A stretch of DNA of 7,404 nucleotides from an archaeon (GCA_021788415.1 JAJYKR010000016.1:1-7404); one strand, 5' to 3'. Numbered from the stretch's first letter, positions 1 to 5,845 are shown. Notes: generated by a model not told the origin, from the sequence alone. Numbers and translations are program-made.

Positions 1-1771
1 CGGTGGTGCCAGTGGTGACCAGCCGGTTCACCAGTCCGATCTCGTAGGCGCGCCTACCCTTGACCCTCTCGCTGGTGAGGATCAGGAGCGAAGCCTGGGA
101 GATTCCGAGCAGCTTGGGGAGCCTCTGGCTCCCTGACCACGCCGGGACCAGCCCTCTCGTAAGCTCGGGGAACCCGATCTCCACGTCCTCGGTGGCGACC
201 CTCACGTCGCACGAAAGCGCGAGCTCCAGCCCGCCGCCCAGCGCATATCCCTTCAGCACCGCGATCGTGAGCTTCGGCATCTCCGAGACCCTTCTCAGCG
301 TCCTCGCCCCTTTCTTCGCGAAGTCCATGAATGCGACGGAGCTGCTGAAGAACTGAGACAGGTCAGCCCCCGCGCAGAACACCGCCCCTTCCCCCGTGAA
401 CACGACCGCCCTCACGGACTGGTCGGCAGTCAGCTCGGTGACGATCGCGTCGAGGCGTTCGAGCACCTGGCCGTTGATTGTGTTCAGCTTCGGGCGGTTG
501 ATGATGACCTTCGCGACTCCACCGGGGAGCCTCTCCAGCCTGACCGCTCCGCTCCCTTCGGTATGTTCTTCCTGCACGGGAGGCGCGGCGACCTTCGTCC
601 CGCTCTTCGGCTGCAACCTTCCTTCTACGGCGTCTCTCATCCTCCCCTCTGCGATCGATTTCGACGGGGCGAATATCTTGCAGTCGAACTTCGTCGCGAG
701 CTCCTCGAGCTTTGACTTCACCTCGGCGTTGCTCAGGTCCTTGGCCACGGTGATTGGGCCGAACGGCCTGTTCATCCCCAGCACCACCCCTTTCTCTATG
801 TCTTCGGGGGTGGCCACCCCCTCTTCTATGAGCTTGACCGACTCGTTGATTTCAAGCGCGAAGATGTCCATGATCGAGAGCTTGTCGGTCGGCTCCACCT
901 TCGGGATGTCCGCCCGCCCGCTCGACCAGTCATAGAACCCCTTCCCCGTCTTCTTTCCCAGCTGCCCTGCCTTCGCCATCTTGGCAAAGGTCACCCCCTT
1001 GCCGTATTCCGGCGAGAGTGCTCCGGCGAAGTACGCCAGCGAATCCGCGCCTATGTCTATCCCTACGAAGTCGAGGAGCTCGTAAGGCCCCATCGGGAGT
1101 CCCTGCCCCCTGGCGTAGGTGTCGACCTCGGCAGGCGTCGCGACGCCCTTGTCCAGGAGGAGGCAGAAGAAGAGGGTGTCCGCCGCGTTGATGCGGTTGA
1201 CTATGAACCCAGGGCTGTCCTTGAGGACCTGGACCGCGGTCCTCCCTACCTTGCCGCACGCTTCGACCGTCTTCTGAACGGCTGACGGGTCCGTCTTCCC
1301 CCCCGGTATCACCTCGACCAGCTTCATGACCATGGGCGGGTTGAAGAAATGCATCCCCACGACCCTCCCCGGCCTGGACGTCGCGCCGGCCAGGTCGGTG
1401 ATCCTGATGTTCGAAGTGTTGGACGCCAAGACCGCGTCCGGGGAAGCTACCGAATCGAGCTCCCTGAATACGGACTTCTTGAGCTCCTCCGACTCCGGGA
1501 CCGCCTCGACCACGAGCATCGCCCCGGCCGCCGATGACGTCATGTCGCCTGAGAATTTCATCCTTGAGAGCGCCGCGTCAGACTGTTCCTTCGTCATCTT
1601 CCCCCGCTCTACCATCCTGGCAAGGCTCGCCGCCACCCTTCCGCGCGCTTTCTCGAGGGCGCCGGGGAACTTGTCCATCAGGGTGACCTCGAAGCCGTTC
1701 ACCGCGAACAGCTCTGCGATCCCGTGCCCCATGTCTCCCGCGCCTATCACCGTGACCTTCCCTTCTCCCAT
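1..1771 (-). CDS. 3-hydroxyacyl-CoA dehydrogenase / enoyl-CoA hydratase fusion (C-terminus cut by window edge)
   Basis: This bifunctional enzyme should hydrate trans-2-enoyl-CoA and oxidise the resulting (S)-3-hydroxyacyl-CoA with NAD, steps 2 and 3 of beta-oxidation, in the cytoplasm. I translated 590 residues from the ATG at 1771. Residues 6-185 form the Rossmann domain, with GAGDMG at 10-15 and Asp33 at the end of beta-2, which favours NAD. Catalytic positions by family alignment are Ser120, His141 (HFFNP), Glu153 and Asn192 (GFIVNR). Two C-terminal dehydrogenase domains cover about 187-380. A Pro/Ala/Gln-rich linker spans about 386-408. The hydratase domain runs from about 410 onward, with the oxyanion segment FCAGADL at 465-471 and both catalytic glutamates, Glu516 (GGGLEL) and Glu536 (FPEL). 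The dehydrogenase-first order is the archaeal type and the reverse of bacterial FadB. The final hydratase helices lie outside the window. In ammonia-oxidising archaea a similar fusion acts on crotonyl-CoA in the 3-hydroxypropionate/4-hydroxybutyrate cycle; here the neighbours favour fatty-acid oxidation. Transcription diverges from the acyl-CoA dehydrogenase gene. Confidence 0.93.
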   Translation of the reverse strand, partial: MGEGKVTVIGAGDMGHGIAELFAVNGFEVTLMDKFPGALEKARGRVAASLARMVERGKMTKEQSDAALSRMKFSGDMTSSAAGAMLVVEAVPESEELKKSVFRELDSVASPDAVLASNTSNIRITDLAGATSRPGRVVGMHFFNPPMVMKLVEVIPGGKTDPSAVQKTVEACGKVGRTAVQVLKDSPGFIVNRINAADTLFFCLLLDKGVATPAEVDTYARGQGLPMGPYELLDFVGIDIGADSLAYFAGALSPEYGKGVTFAKMAKAGQLGKKTGKGFYDWSSGRADIPKVEPTDKLSIMDIFALEINESVKLIEEGVATPEDIEKGVVLGMNRPFGPITVAKDLSNAEVKSKLEELATKFDCKIFAPSKSIAEGRMRDAVEGRLQPKSGTKVAAPPVQEEHTEGSGAVRLERLPGGVAKVIINRPKLNTINGQVLERLDAIVTELTADQSVRAVVFTGEGAVFCAGADLSQFFSSSVAFMDFAKKGARTLRRVSEMPKLTIAVLKGYALGGGLELALSCDVRVATEDVEIGFPELTRGLVPAWSGSQRLPKLLGISQASLLILTSERVKGRRAYEIGLVNRLVTTGTT

Positions 1772-1800
1772 GGCTCTCGGCCCGGGGCGCCCCCGGCCCA

Positions 1801-1807
1801 CTTAATT
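1801..1807 (-). promoter_or_regulatory. Putative TATA box for the dehydrogenase/hydratase gene
   Basis: The minus strand reads AATTAAG here, the only A/T-rich patch in a very G/C-rich stretch. Its centre lies about 33 bp upstream of the ATG at 1771, so a start site about 26 bp downstream would leave a leader of 6-7 nt. The purine-rich GGAAAGGG just upstream (1815-1808) occupies the usual place of the BRE. No Shine-Dalgarno precedes the ATG. Confidence 0.4.
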
Positions 1808-1826
1808 CCCTTTCCAGTGGAAAGGG
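1808..1826. promoter_or_regulatory. Perfect 19-bp palindrome, candidate operator between divergent beta-oxidation genes
   Basis: The sequence CCCTTTCCAGTGGAAAGGG has two perfect 9-bp arms around a single central G. It abuts the putative TATA box of the leftward gene, covering its expected BRE, and lies about 23 bp upstream of the putative TATA box of the rightward gene. Palindromes of this size are typical sites for dimeric regulators, such as the TetR-family FadR that represses fatty-acid genes in Sulfolobus. No regulator gene is in the window, so the binding protein is unknown. Confidence 0.6.
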
Positions 1827-1848
1827 TGGTCACTTTTCGGCGAACGCC

Positions 1849-1855
1849 CTAAGTA
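1849..1855 (+). promoter_or_regulatory. Putative TATA-like element for the acyl-CoA dehydrogenase operon
   Basis: CTAAGTA is centred 26 bp upstream of the ATG at 1878, the spacing expected for a leaderless archaeal transcript. The match to a TATA consensus is poor. A G-run touches the ATG, too close to act as a Shine-Dalgarno. A small inverted repeat (CCCCGC at 1857-1862, GCGGGG at 1870-1875) lies between the element and the start codon. Confidence 0.3.
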
Positions 1856-1877
1856 GCCCCGCTCGCCCGGCGGGGGT

Positions 1878-3071
1878 ATGAGCACTCTTTCGCCAACGAC
1901 TTCTGACTACGTTATCACGGTCTCGGAGGAGCAGGAGGCGTTCAGGAAAGCCGTCAGGGAGTTTGCAGAGAAGGAGCTGGCCCCGGTGGCCCAGAAGATC
2001 GACCGGGAGAACCAGATGGACATGGGGGTTGTCAAGCGGGCCGCCGAGCTCGGCCTCTTCGGAGTGCCCTTCCCGGAGGAGTACGGGGGCGGAGGGGGCG
2101 ACGACCTGTCCCTGGTCATAGCCACGGAAGAGATCGCCAGGTTCTCCGCTGCGTTCTCGGCAGTGGTCGGTGCCACCTACCTCGTCTCCACTCCGATCTA
2201 CCTCTTCGGGACAGAGGAGCAGAAGCGGAAGTACCTCGTGCCCATAGCCAAGGGAGAGAAGATCGCCGCCCACGCGATGACGGAGCCGGGGACCGGCTCG
2301 GACGTTGCCGCCATCACGACCAACGCGAAGAAGGTTGGCGACAAGTACGTCATCAACGGCAAGAAGATGTTCATCACCAACGGGGACAAGGCAGAGGTCT
2401 ACCTGATCTTCGCGAGGACGAGCCCGAAGGAGGAAGGGAAGAGGCACCACGGGATCACCGCGTTCATCGCAGAGAAGGGGACGCCCGGGCTGAAGGTCGG
2501 CCAGCGGACCGACGTCATCGGCCTCAGGGGGGACCAGCCGGTCGAGCTGATGTTCGACAACCTCGAGGTCCCTGAATCCAACGTGGTGGGCGAAGTCGGG
2601 AGGGGGGTGCGGATAGCGCTCACCTGCTACGACCACGGCCGTGTCGGCGTCGCCGCTCAGGGCACAGGTCTGGCCCAGGCGGCCCTGGAGCACGCCCTGA
2701 ACTACTCCACGCAGAGGCAGACCTTCGACACCTATCTGCTGAGCTATCAGCAGGTCCAGTTCAAGATCGCAGAGATGACCGCGGCCGTCCACACGGCGAG
2801 GCTCCTGACCTACTGGGCCGCGACCCTTACTAAGAAGGGGAAGGACTTCATCAAGGCGTCATCGATAGCGAAGATAACCGCCACCGAGGCGGCGGAGAAG
2901 AACGCGCACATGGCCATGCTCATCATGGGCGCGTACGGGGTCTCGACCGACAGCCAGGTCGAGCGGATTCTGAGGGACTCCCAGATCATAAAGACTTACG
3001 AAGGGACCAACGACATCCAGCGGCTGACCATCATGAAGGAAGTCGCGAAGGAGATGGGGGTCCTCGGCTAG
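1878..3071 (+). CDS. Acyl-CoA dehydrogenase (FAD-dependent)
   Basis: This 397-residue flavoprotein, normal length for the family, should oxidise a saturated acyl-CoA to trans-2-enoyl-CoA and pass electrons to an electron-transfer flavoprotein, the first step of beta-oxidation. The N-terminal helical domain spans about 15-130. The beta domain carries the family signature AMTEPGTGSD and then INGKKMFITNG. The C-terminal helical domain has the FAD-contacting R-Q-T-F segment and ends with YEGTNDIQR. Glu375 in that last motif is at the catalytic-base position of short- and medium-chain enzymes. The usual Q-x-x-G-G-x-G flavin segment is altered to M-L-I-M-G-A-Y-G, so Gln and one Gly are replaced. 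It is the first gene of a plus-strand set; the thiolase starts 57 bp after its stop. Chain-length specificity cannot be read from sequence, and no ETF gene is in the window. Confidence 0.94.
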   Translation: MSTLSPTTSDYVITVSEEQEAFRKAVREFAEKELAPVAQKIDRENQMDMGVVKRAAELGLFGVPFPEEYGGGGGDDLSLVIATEEIARFSAAFSAVVGATYLVSTPIYLFGTEEQKRKYLVPIAKGEKIAAHAMTEPGTGSDVAAITTNAKKVGDKYVINGKKMFITNGDKAEVYLIFARTSPKEEGKRHHGITAFIAEKGTPGLKVGQRTDVIGLRGDQPVELMFDNLEVPESNVVGEVGRGVRIALTCYDHGRVGVAAQGTGLAQAALEHALNYSTQRQTFDTYLLSYQQVQFKIAEMTAAVHTARLLTYWAATLTKKGKDFIKASSIAKITATEAAEKNAHMAMLIMGAYGVSTDSQVERILRDSQIIKTYEGTNDIQRLTIMKEVAKEMGVLG

Positions 3072-3111
3072 GCGCCGGGGAAGTCAGGGGAACGAGCCAA
3101 GGGCGATGACC

Positions 3112-3127
3112 AGGAGGGGCTGAGGAG
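3112..3127 (+). promoter_or_regulatory. Shine-Dalgarno region of the thiolase gene
   Basis: AGGAGG at 3112-3117 lies 11 nt before the thiolase ATG, and a second GAGGAG at 3122-3127 lies 1 nt before it. Either could pair with 16S rRNA; the first is slightly far and the second slightly close. They support translation start at 3129 within a polycistronic message. Confidence 0.5.
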
Positions 3128-3128
3128 C

Positions 3129-4289
3129 ATGAGCCGCGTAGCAGTCGTAGGGATCGGGCACAGCAGGTTCGGCAAGCGGACGGACGTCACCCTGGGCGAG
3201 CTCGCGTTCGAGTCCATCAAGCAGGCGGTGGACGACGCGGGGGTCGACAAGGGCGACATCGGGAACGTCGTCGTGGGGAGCGCCGGGGGATGGTACGAGG
3301 AGTCTCTTCCTGCGGTGGTCGTGAACGAGTACGCGGGGCTCAGCGGCGCCGGGACCATGCGGGTCGAAGCAGCCTGCGCAAGCGGAAGCGCCGCGGTCAA
3401 GGCAGCTTACAACAGCATCATGAGCGGCGAGACGGACGTGGCGATGGCCGTGGGGGTCGAGAAGATGACCGAGGTGGACACCCCGACGTCGGTCGAGCTC
3501 ATCGGCAGGGCGGGATCCTACGTGTGGGAGTTCGAGAACTACGGCATGACCTTCCCGGCATACTACGCGCTCTACGCGGTCGCGCACATGAACAAGTTCG
3601 GGACCACCGAGGAGGACCTGTCCAGGGTCTCGGTGAAGGCGCACCGGTACGGAGCCATGAACCCCCTGGCCCAGTTCCAGAAGGAGATAACGCTGGAAAA
3701 GGCGATGGGCTCACCTGTGGTGTCCTGGCCGCTCAAGCTCTACGACGCCTGCCCGCTTTCAGACGGCTCGGCAGCCGTGGTCCTCGCCTCAGAGGAGTTG
3801 GCGAAGAAGCTCTCCGACACCCCGATCTGGATAAAGGGGGTCGGCTACTCTTCAGACACGGCAAATCTCAGCAGGAGAGACGACTACGTGGGGCTCCGGG
3901 CCGCAGTAAGCGCCGCGGCGAAAGCCTACGCGATGGCGAAGGTCGCCCCGGGGGACGTGGACGTCGCGACGGCTCACGACTGCTTCACTATCGCCGAGCT
4001 GATGGCCTATGAGGACCTCGGCTTCTGCAAGAAGGGGGAGGCGGCGAAGATGATCCGCGAAGGGCAAACTGAGATAGGCGGGAGGATACCGGTGAACCTC
4101 GACGGGGGCCTGAAGGCGAAAGGGCACCCGATCGGGGCGACGGGCGTGTCGATGGCCGTGGAGATCACGAAGCAGCTCAGGGGGGAGGCGGGGAAACACC
4201 AGGCACCGATCAGGAACGGAGTGGGGCTGGTGCACAACATCGGTGGGACCGGCCACTACGCCTACGTCACCGTGCTTTCGAGGGACTGA
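3129..4289 (+). CDS. SCP2-type archaeal thiolase (acetyl-CoA acyltransferase family)
   Basis: This 386-residue thiolase should cleave 3-ketoacyl-CoA with CoA to acetyl-CoA and a shortened acyl-CoA, or run the reverse condensation. The nucleophile is Cys83 in EAACASGSAA. His333 sits in GHPIGATG. The canonical NEAF loop is replaced by HDCF at 283-286 and the canonical C-x-G loop by HNIGGTG at 369-375. That is the SCP2-thiolase pattern, in which the HDCF cysteine (Cys285) serves as the second catalytic cysteine. The gene is followed 3 bp later by a DUF35 protein, the standard archaeal pairing. In many archaea this pair lies with HMG-CoA synthase in the mevalonate pathway; here the upstream neighbour is an acyl-CoA dehydrogenase, which favours degradation. 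Related thiolase-fold/DUF35 pairs include steroid side-chain aldolases, but retention of both cysteines and the histidine argues for thiolase chemistry. The start is ATG with nearby Shine-Dalgarno sequences. Confidence 0.9.
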   Translation: MSRVAVVGIGHSRFGKRTDVTLGELAFESIKQAVDDAGVDKGDIGNVVVGSAGGWYEESLPAVVVNEYAGLSGAGTMRVEAACASGSAAVKAAYNSIMSGETDVAMAVGVEKMTEVDTPTSVELIGRAGSYVWEFENYGMTFPAYYALYAVAHMNKFGTTEEDLSRVSVKAHRYGAMNPLAQFQKEITLEKAMGSPVVSWPLKLYDACPLSDGSAAVVLASEELAKKLSDTPIWIKGVGYSSDTANLSRRDDYVGLRAAVSAAAKAYAMAKVAPGDVDVATAHDCFTIAELMAYEDLGFCKKGEAAKMIREGQTEIGGRIPVNLDGGLKAKGHPIGATGVSMAVEITKQLRGEAGKHQAPIRNGVGLVHNIGGTGHYAYVTVLSRD

Positions 4290-4292
4290 GCC

Positions 4293-4724
4293 ATGGACGA
4301 GAACCCCCAGCTGCACTCCAGACGGACCCTGAACCTGAGGTTCGACATCCCGATATCGAAGACGCAGGAGTTCTGGGAAGCGCTGAAGAAAGGGAAGCTG
4401 GTCTCCACGAAGTGCACGAAGTGCGGAAACGTCTCGTTCCCTCCCCAAGCAGACTGCCCGAAGTGCATGGGCGGAGAGTTCGAGTGGGTCGACCTGGGCA
4501 CCGACGCCACCCTCGTCACCTTCACGCATGTGCGGGTCACTCCAGCGAGCTTCGCGGCGAACGGTCCCTACACCATCGCCATAGCGGAGTTGGAGAGCGG
4601 GCTGAAGGCGCTCGCCTGGCTCGAAGGGGCGGAGCAGCAGTCAGTGAAGCCGGGGATGAAGCTGAAGGTGGCGGCAAGGGATGGCGGCGAAGGGAACCCG
4701 TACTACGTCTTTGTGCCGGCCTAG
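4293..4724 (+). CDS. DUF35 zinc-ribbon/OB-fold protein, thiolase partner
   Basis: This 143-residue protein carries an N-terminal helix (about 22-38, FWEALKKGKL), a rubredoxin-like zinc ribbon with Cys41, Cys44, Cys55 and Cys58 (CTKCG and CPKC), and a C-terminal OB fold from about 62 to 140. In the archaeal acetoacetyl-CoA thiolase/HMG-CoA synthase complex the DUF35 subunit bridges the enzymes and contributes to a shared CoA-binding site. By analogy it should hold CoA and stabilise the thiolase encoded just upstream. The gene starts 3 bp after the thiolase stop and has its own Shine-Dalgarno, GAGGGA at 4280-4285, 7 nt before the ATG. The four metal ligands are intact. Its stop codon overlaps the stop of the convergent SCP-2 gene. 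Confidence 0.9.
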   Translation: MDENPQLHSRRTLNLRFDIPISKTQEFWEALKKGKLVSTKCTKCGNVSFPPQADCPKCMGGEFEWVDLGTDATLVTFTHVRVTPASFAANGPYTIAIAELESGLKALAWLEGAEQQSVKPGMKLKVAARDGGEGNPYYVFVPA

Positions 4725-5098
4725 AACTCTTTGGGGACGTCTCGCATTATCTCTGCCACCCTGATGAACCTGTCTTTGTACATCAGGATCTTTGTCAGAG
4801 ACCCCTTGAACTTCAGCTGCCCCTTCAACACCGCGGACTGGATGTCGACCTCTCCTTTCGCGACCTTCGACCACGAATCGTAGGTACCGTCAAAGGAGAA
4901 CTCCGCCCCGGTCCCGGGCGGGACCTTCTGGAAGGCGGTGACCCCGTTGTCGACGTTCATCAGGTAGTTCAGTCCCTTGTCGGTCACATTGAACGCAATG
5001 CTCGTCTTGAAGCTCTTGGAGCTTTCGGCCCACTTCGGGTCCTGGGTGAGCGCCGACTGGACCTGAGAGACGTACTCATCGCTCATGAAGAGTGCCAT
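4721..5098 (-). CDS. SCP-2 sterol-carrier/lipid-transfer domain protein
   Basis: This 125-residue single-domain protein resembles the SCP-2 family, soluble carriers that bind fatty acyl chains, acyl-CoA or sterols in a hydrophobic tunnel. The family hallmark is in the C-terminal half: a D-G-T-Y-D-S-W segment, then a helix (AKGEVDIQSAVLKGQLKFKG), a pattern in which a G-x-L-K-F-x-G turn precedes a hydrophobic last helix. No signal peptide or membrane segment is visible. A Shine-Dalgarno AGGGAG (5110-5105) lies 6 nt before the ATG. The gene overlaps the end of the Pop5-like gene by 23 bp, so the two are translated from one message. Because it converges on a thiolase operon, an acyl-CoA carrier role in beta-oxidation is plausible but inferred. 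Sterol binding is unlikely to be relevant in an archaeon. Confidence 0.8.
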   Translation of the reverse strand: MALFMSDEYVSQVQSALTQDPKWAESSKSFKTSIAFNVTDKGLNYLMNVDNGVTAFQKVPPGTGAEFSFDGTYDSWSKVAKGEVDIQSAVLKGQLKFKGSLTKILMYKDRFIRVAEIMRDVPKEF

Positions 5099-5375
5099 TG
5101 CTGTCTCCCTCTCTCGCTCGCCTTTTGAGGTTACCTACGGCCCCCGATGTGAGAACCGGGGTCAGCTTCTTCCCTCCGACCCCGAAGGCGTCCCCTCTCT
5201 CCCTCATCAGCGTCGAGTTGTGCACGTCTGTCTTCACGATCACCGCCCGCGGGTTTCCCTCCACTCCGAAGACTTTGACCGGACCGTACGTACCTTCGAG
5301 AGTCCTCGCGAGGTCGTCCATCTCCTGGCCGGACAGCTCGCCCTCCGAGAAGAAGAGAAGGTATCGTTTTGCCGT
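5076..5375 (-). CDS. rnp2: Pop5-like RNase P protein subunit, probable ACG start
   Basis: The protein resembles archaeal Pop5 (Rpp14/Pop5 family), a subunit of RNase P that helps the RNA remove 5' leaders from pre-tRNA. Family-like parts are an N-terminal strand AKRYLLFF, a middle strand RAVIVKTD and a C-terminal K-L-T-P-V-L-T-S-G-A-V-G-N-L-K-R-R resembling the S-G-T-I-R end of Pop5. The only ATG in frame (5321, giving 81 residues) would remove the first strand. No ATG, GTG or TTG occurs between it and the upstream in-frame stop at 5426-5424. An ACG at 5375 lies 5 nt behind a very strong GGAGGAGG and would give 99 residues, near the short end of the family. I therefore place the start there. 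It follows the COG1325 gene with a 1-bp gap and overlaps the SCP-2 gene by 23 bp. The family call rests on short motifs and on the neighbour; the start is inferred. Confidence 0.6.
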   Translation of the reverse strand, partial: TAKRYLLFFSEGELSGQEMDDLARTLEGTYGPVKVFGVEGNPRAVIVKTDVHNSTLMRERGDAFGVGGKKLTPVLTSGAVGNLKRRAREGDSNGTLHER

Positions 5376-5376
5376 C

Positions 5377-5808
5377 CTACCCTCCTCCCAGCCTGCCGAG
5401 GAAGTACTCCCTTGCCCCTCCCCTCATCGAGTGCAGCCTCGGCTTGATCTTGATCCTCACAGCGTCGTCGTCTCCGAGCGCGACCGATCCTCCCACCAGG
5501 CGCTGCTTGTCCAGCCGAAGGTACAGCGCCATGTGCTCGTCGAGGTGGGCTTCCAGGCTGACGGCCACTTCCCTCCTCACCCCACTCGGAAGGGCGGAGA
5601 TGATGTTGCCGAAGACCGAGTTCGCCTCGTCCCCTGTCAGATGGATCCTCCCCCTGACTATGGGGTTCCCGAAGTGCCCCTGGAGCTCGTCTTTCTCTGG
5701 GATGAAAGGGACCCCGAGCAACTTCACCAGGCACGATTCGACCTTCCCCTCGTCCTCGGTCGCGTGGATGAGATATGCGACCTCGATCGACGCGATGGGC
5801 CTGTCCAA
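5377..5808 (-). CDS. COG1325/DUF54 RNA-binding protein, exosome-associated
   Basis: This protein matches the archaeal RNA-binding family COG1325 (PF01877), predicted to work with the exosome or ribosome-related RNA processing. Its N-terminus reads PIASIEVAYLIHATEDEGKV, matching the family's S-I-E-V-x-x-x-x-H-A-T-E-D opening. GHFGNPI follows in the middle, and LYLRLDKQRLVGG with a D-D-D-A-V-R-I-K-I-K strand lies near the end. These are the family's most conserved blocks. The reading frame is open to a TTG at 5889, but that would add 27 poorly family-like residues. I chose the TTG at 5808 because it begins 2 residues before the conserved strand and lies about 27 bp downstream of a TATA-like element, giving 143 residues. 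It is the first gene of a three-gene minus-strand operon with the Pop5-like and SCP-2 genes. COG1325 genes commonly neighbour RNase P protein genes in archaea, which supports both calls. Confidence 0.85.
   Translation of the reverse strand: MDRPIASIEVAYLIHATEDEGKVESCLVKLLGVPFIPEKDELQGHFGNPIVRGRIHLTGDEANSVFGNIISALPSGVRREVAVSLEAHLDEHMALYLRLDKQRLVGGSVALGDDDAVRIKIKPRLHSMRGGAREYFLGRLGGG
5381..5388 (-). promoter_or_regulatory. Strong Shine-Dalgarno preceding the ACG start of the Pop5-like gene
   Basis: The minus strand reads GGAGGAGG from 5388 to 5381, inside the last codons of the upstream COG1325 gene. It ends 5 nt before ACG at 5375-5373. It is the best Shine-Dalgarno match in the window and helps decide the start of a gene that lacks a canonical start codon. 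The same bases also encode the glycine-rich end of the upstream protein, which lowers certainty. Confidence 0.55.
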
Positions 5809-5825
5809 CGTCCCGACCCGGCTGT

Positions 5826-5845
5826 CCGCGCGTATAAGCGCGCGG
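5826..5845. promoter_or_regulatory. TATA-like element framed by a G/C inverted repeat
   Basis: CCGCGCG (5826-5832) and CGCGCGG (5839-5845) are exact inverted repeats flanking the hexamer TATAAG. On the minus strand the hexamer reads CTTATA, centred about 27 bp upstream of the TTG at 5808, the spacing of a leaderless archaeal promoter. The repeat could be an operator covering the TATA box, but short G/C palindromes arise readily in such GC-rich DNA. Confidence 0.4.

Noticed and set aside
60..1805. Long plus-strand open frames (60-356, 396-935, 1326-1805) opposite the dehydrogenase/hydratase gene
   Set aside because: They are antisense frames kept open by high GC. They show no family motifs, while the minus strand encodes a continuous 590-residue enzyme with all catalytic residues.
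1857..1875. Inverted repeat CCCCGC/GCGGGG next to the acyl-CoA dehydrogenase start
   Set aside because: Six-base G/C arms are expected often in this DNA. If the transcript is leaderless the repeat is not in the mRNA, so I note it only within the promoter entry.
1830..2792. 320-residue minus-strand open frame opposite the acyl-CoA dehydrogenase
   Set aside because: Low-complexity composition rich in Arg, Gly, Leu and Asp with no recognisable domain; the plus strand is a clear acyl-CoA dehydrogenase.
3106..3123. Five-codon ORF (ATG to TGA) just before the thiolase gene
   Set aside because: Too short to interpret, out of frame with the thiolase, and overlaps the Shine-Dalgarno; likely chance.
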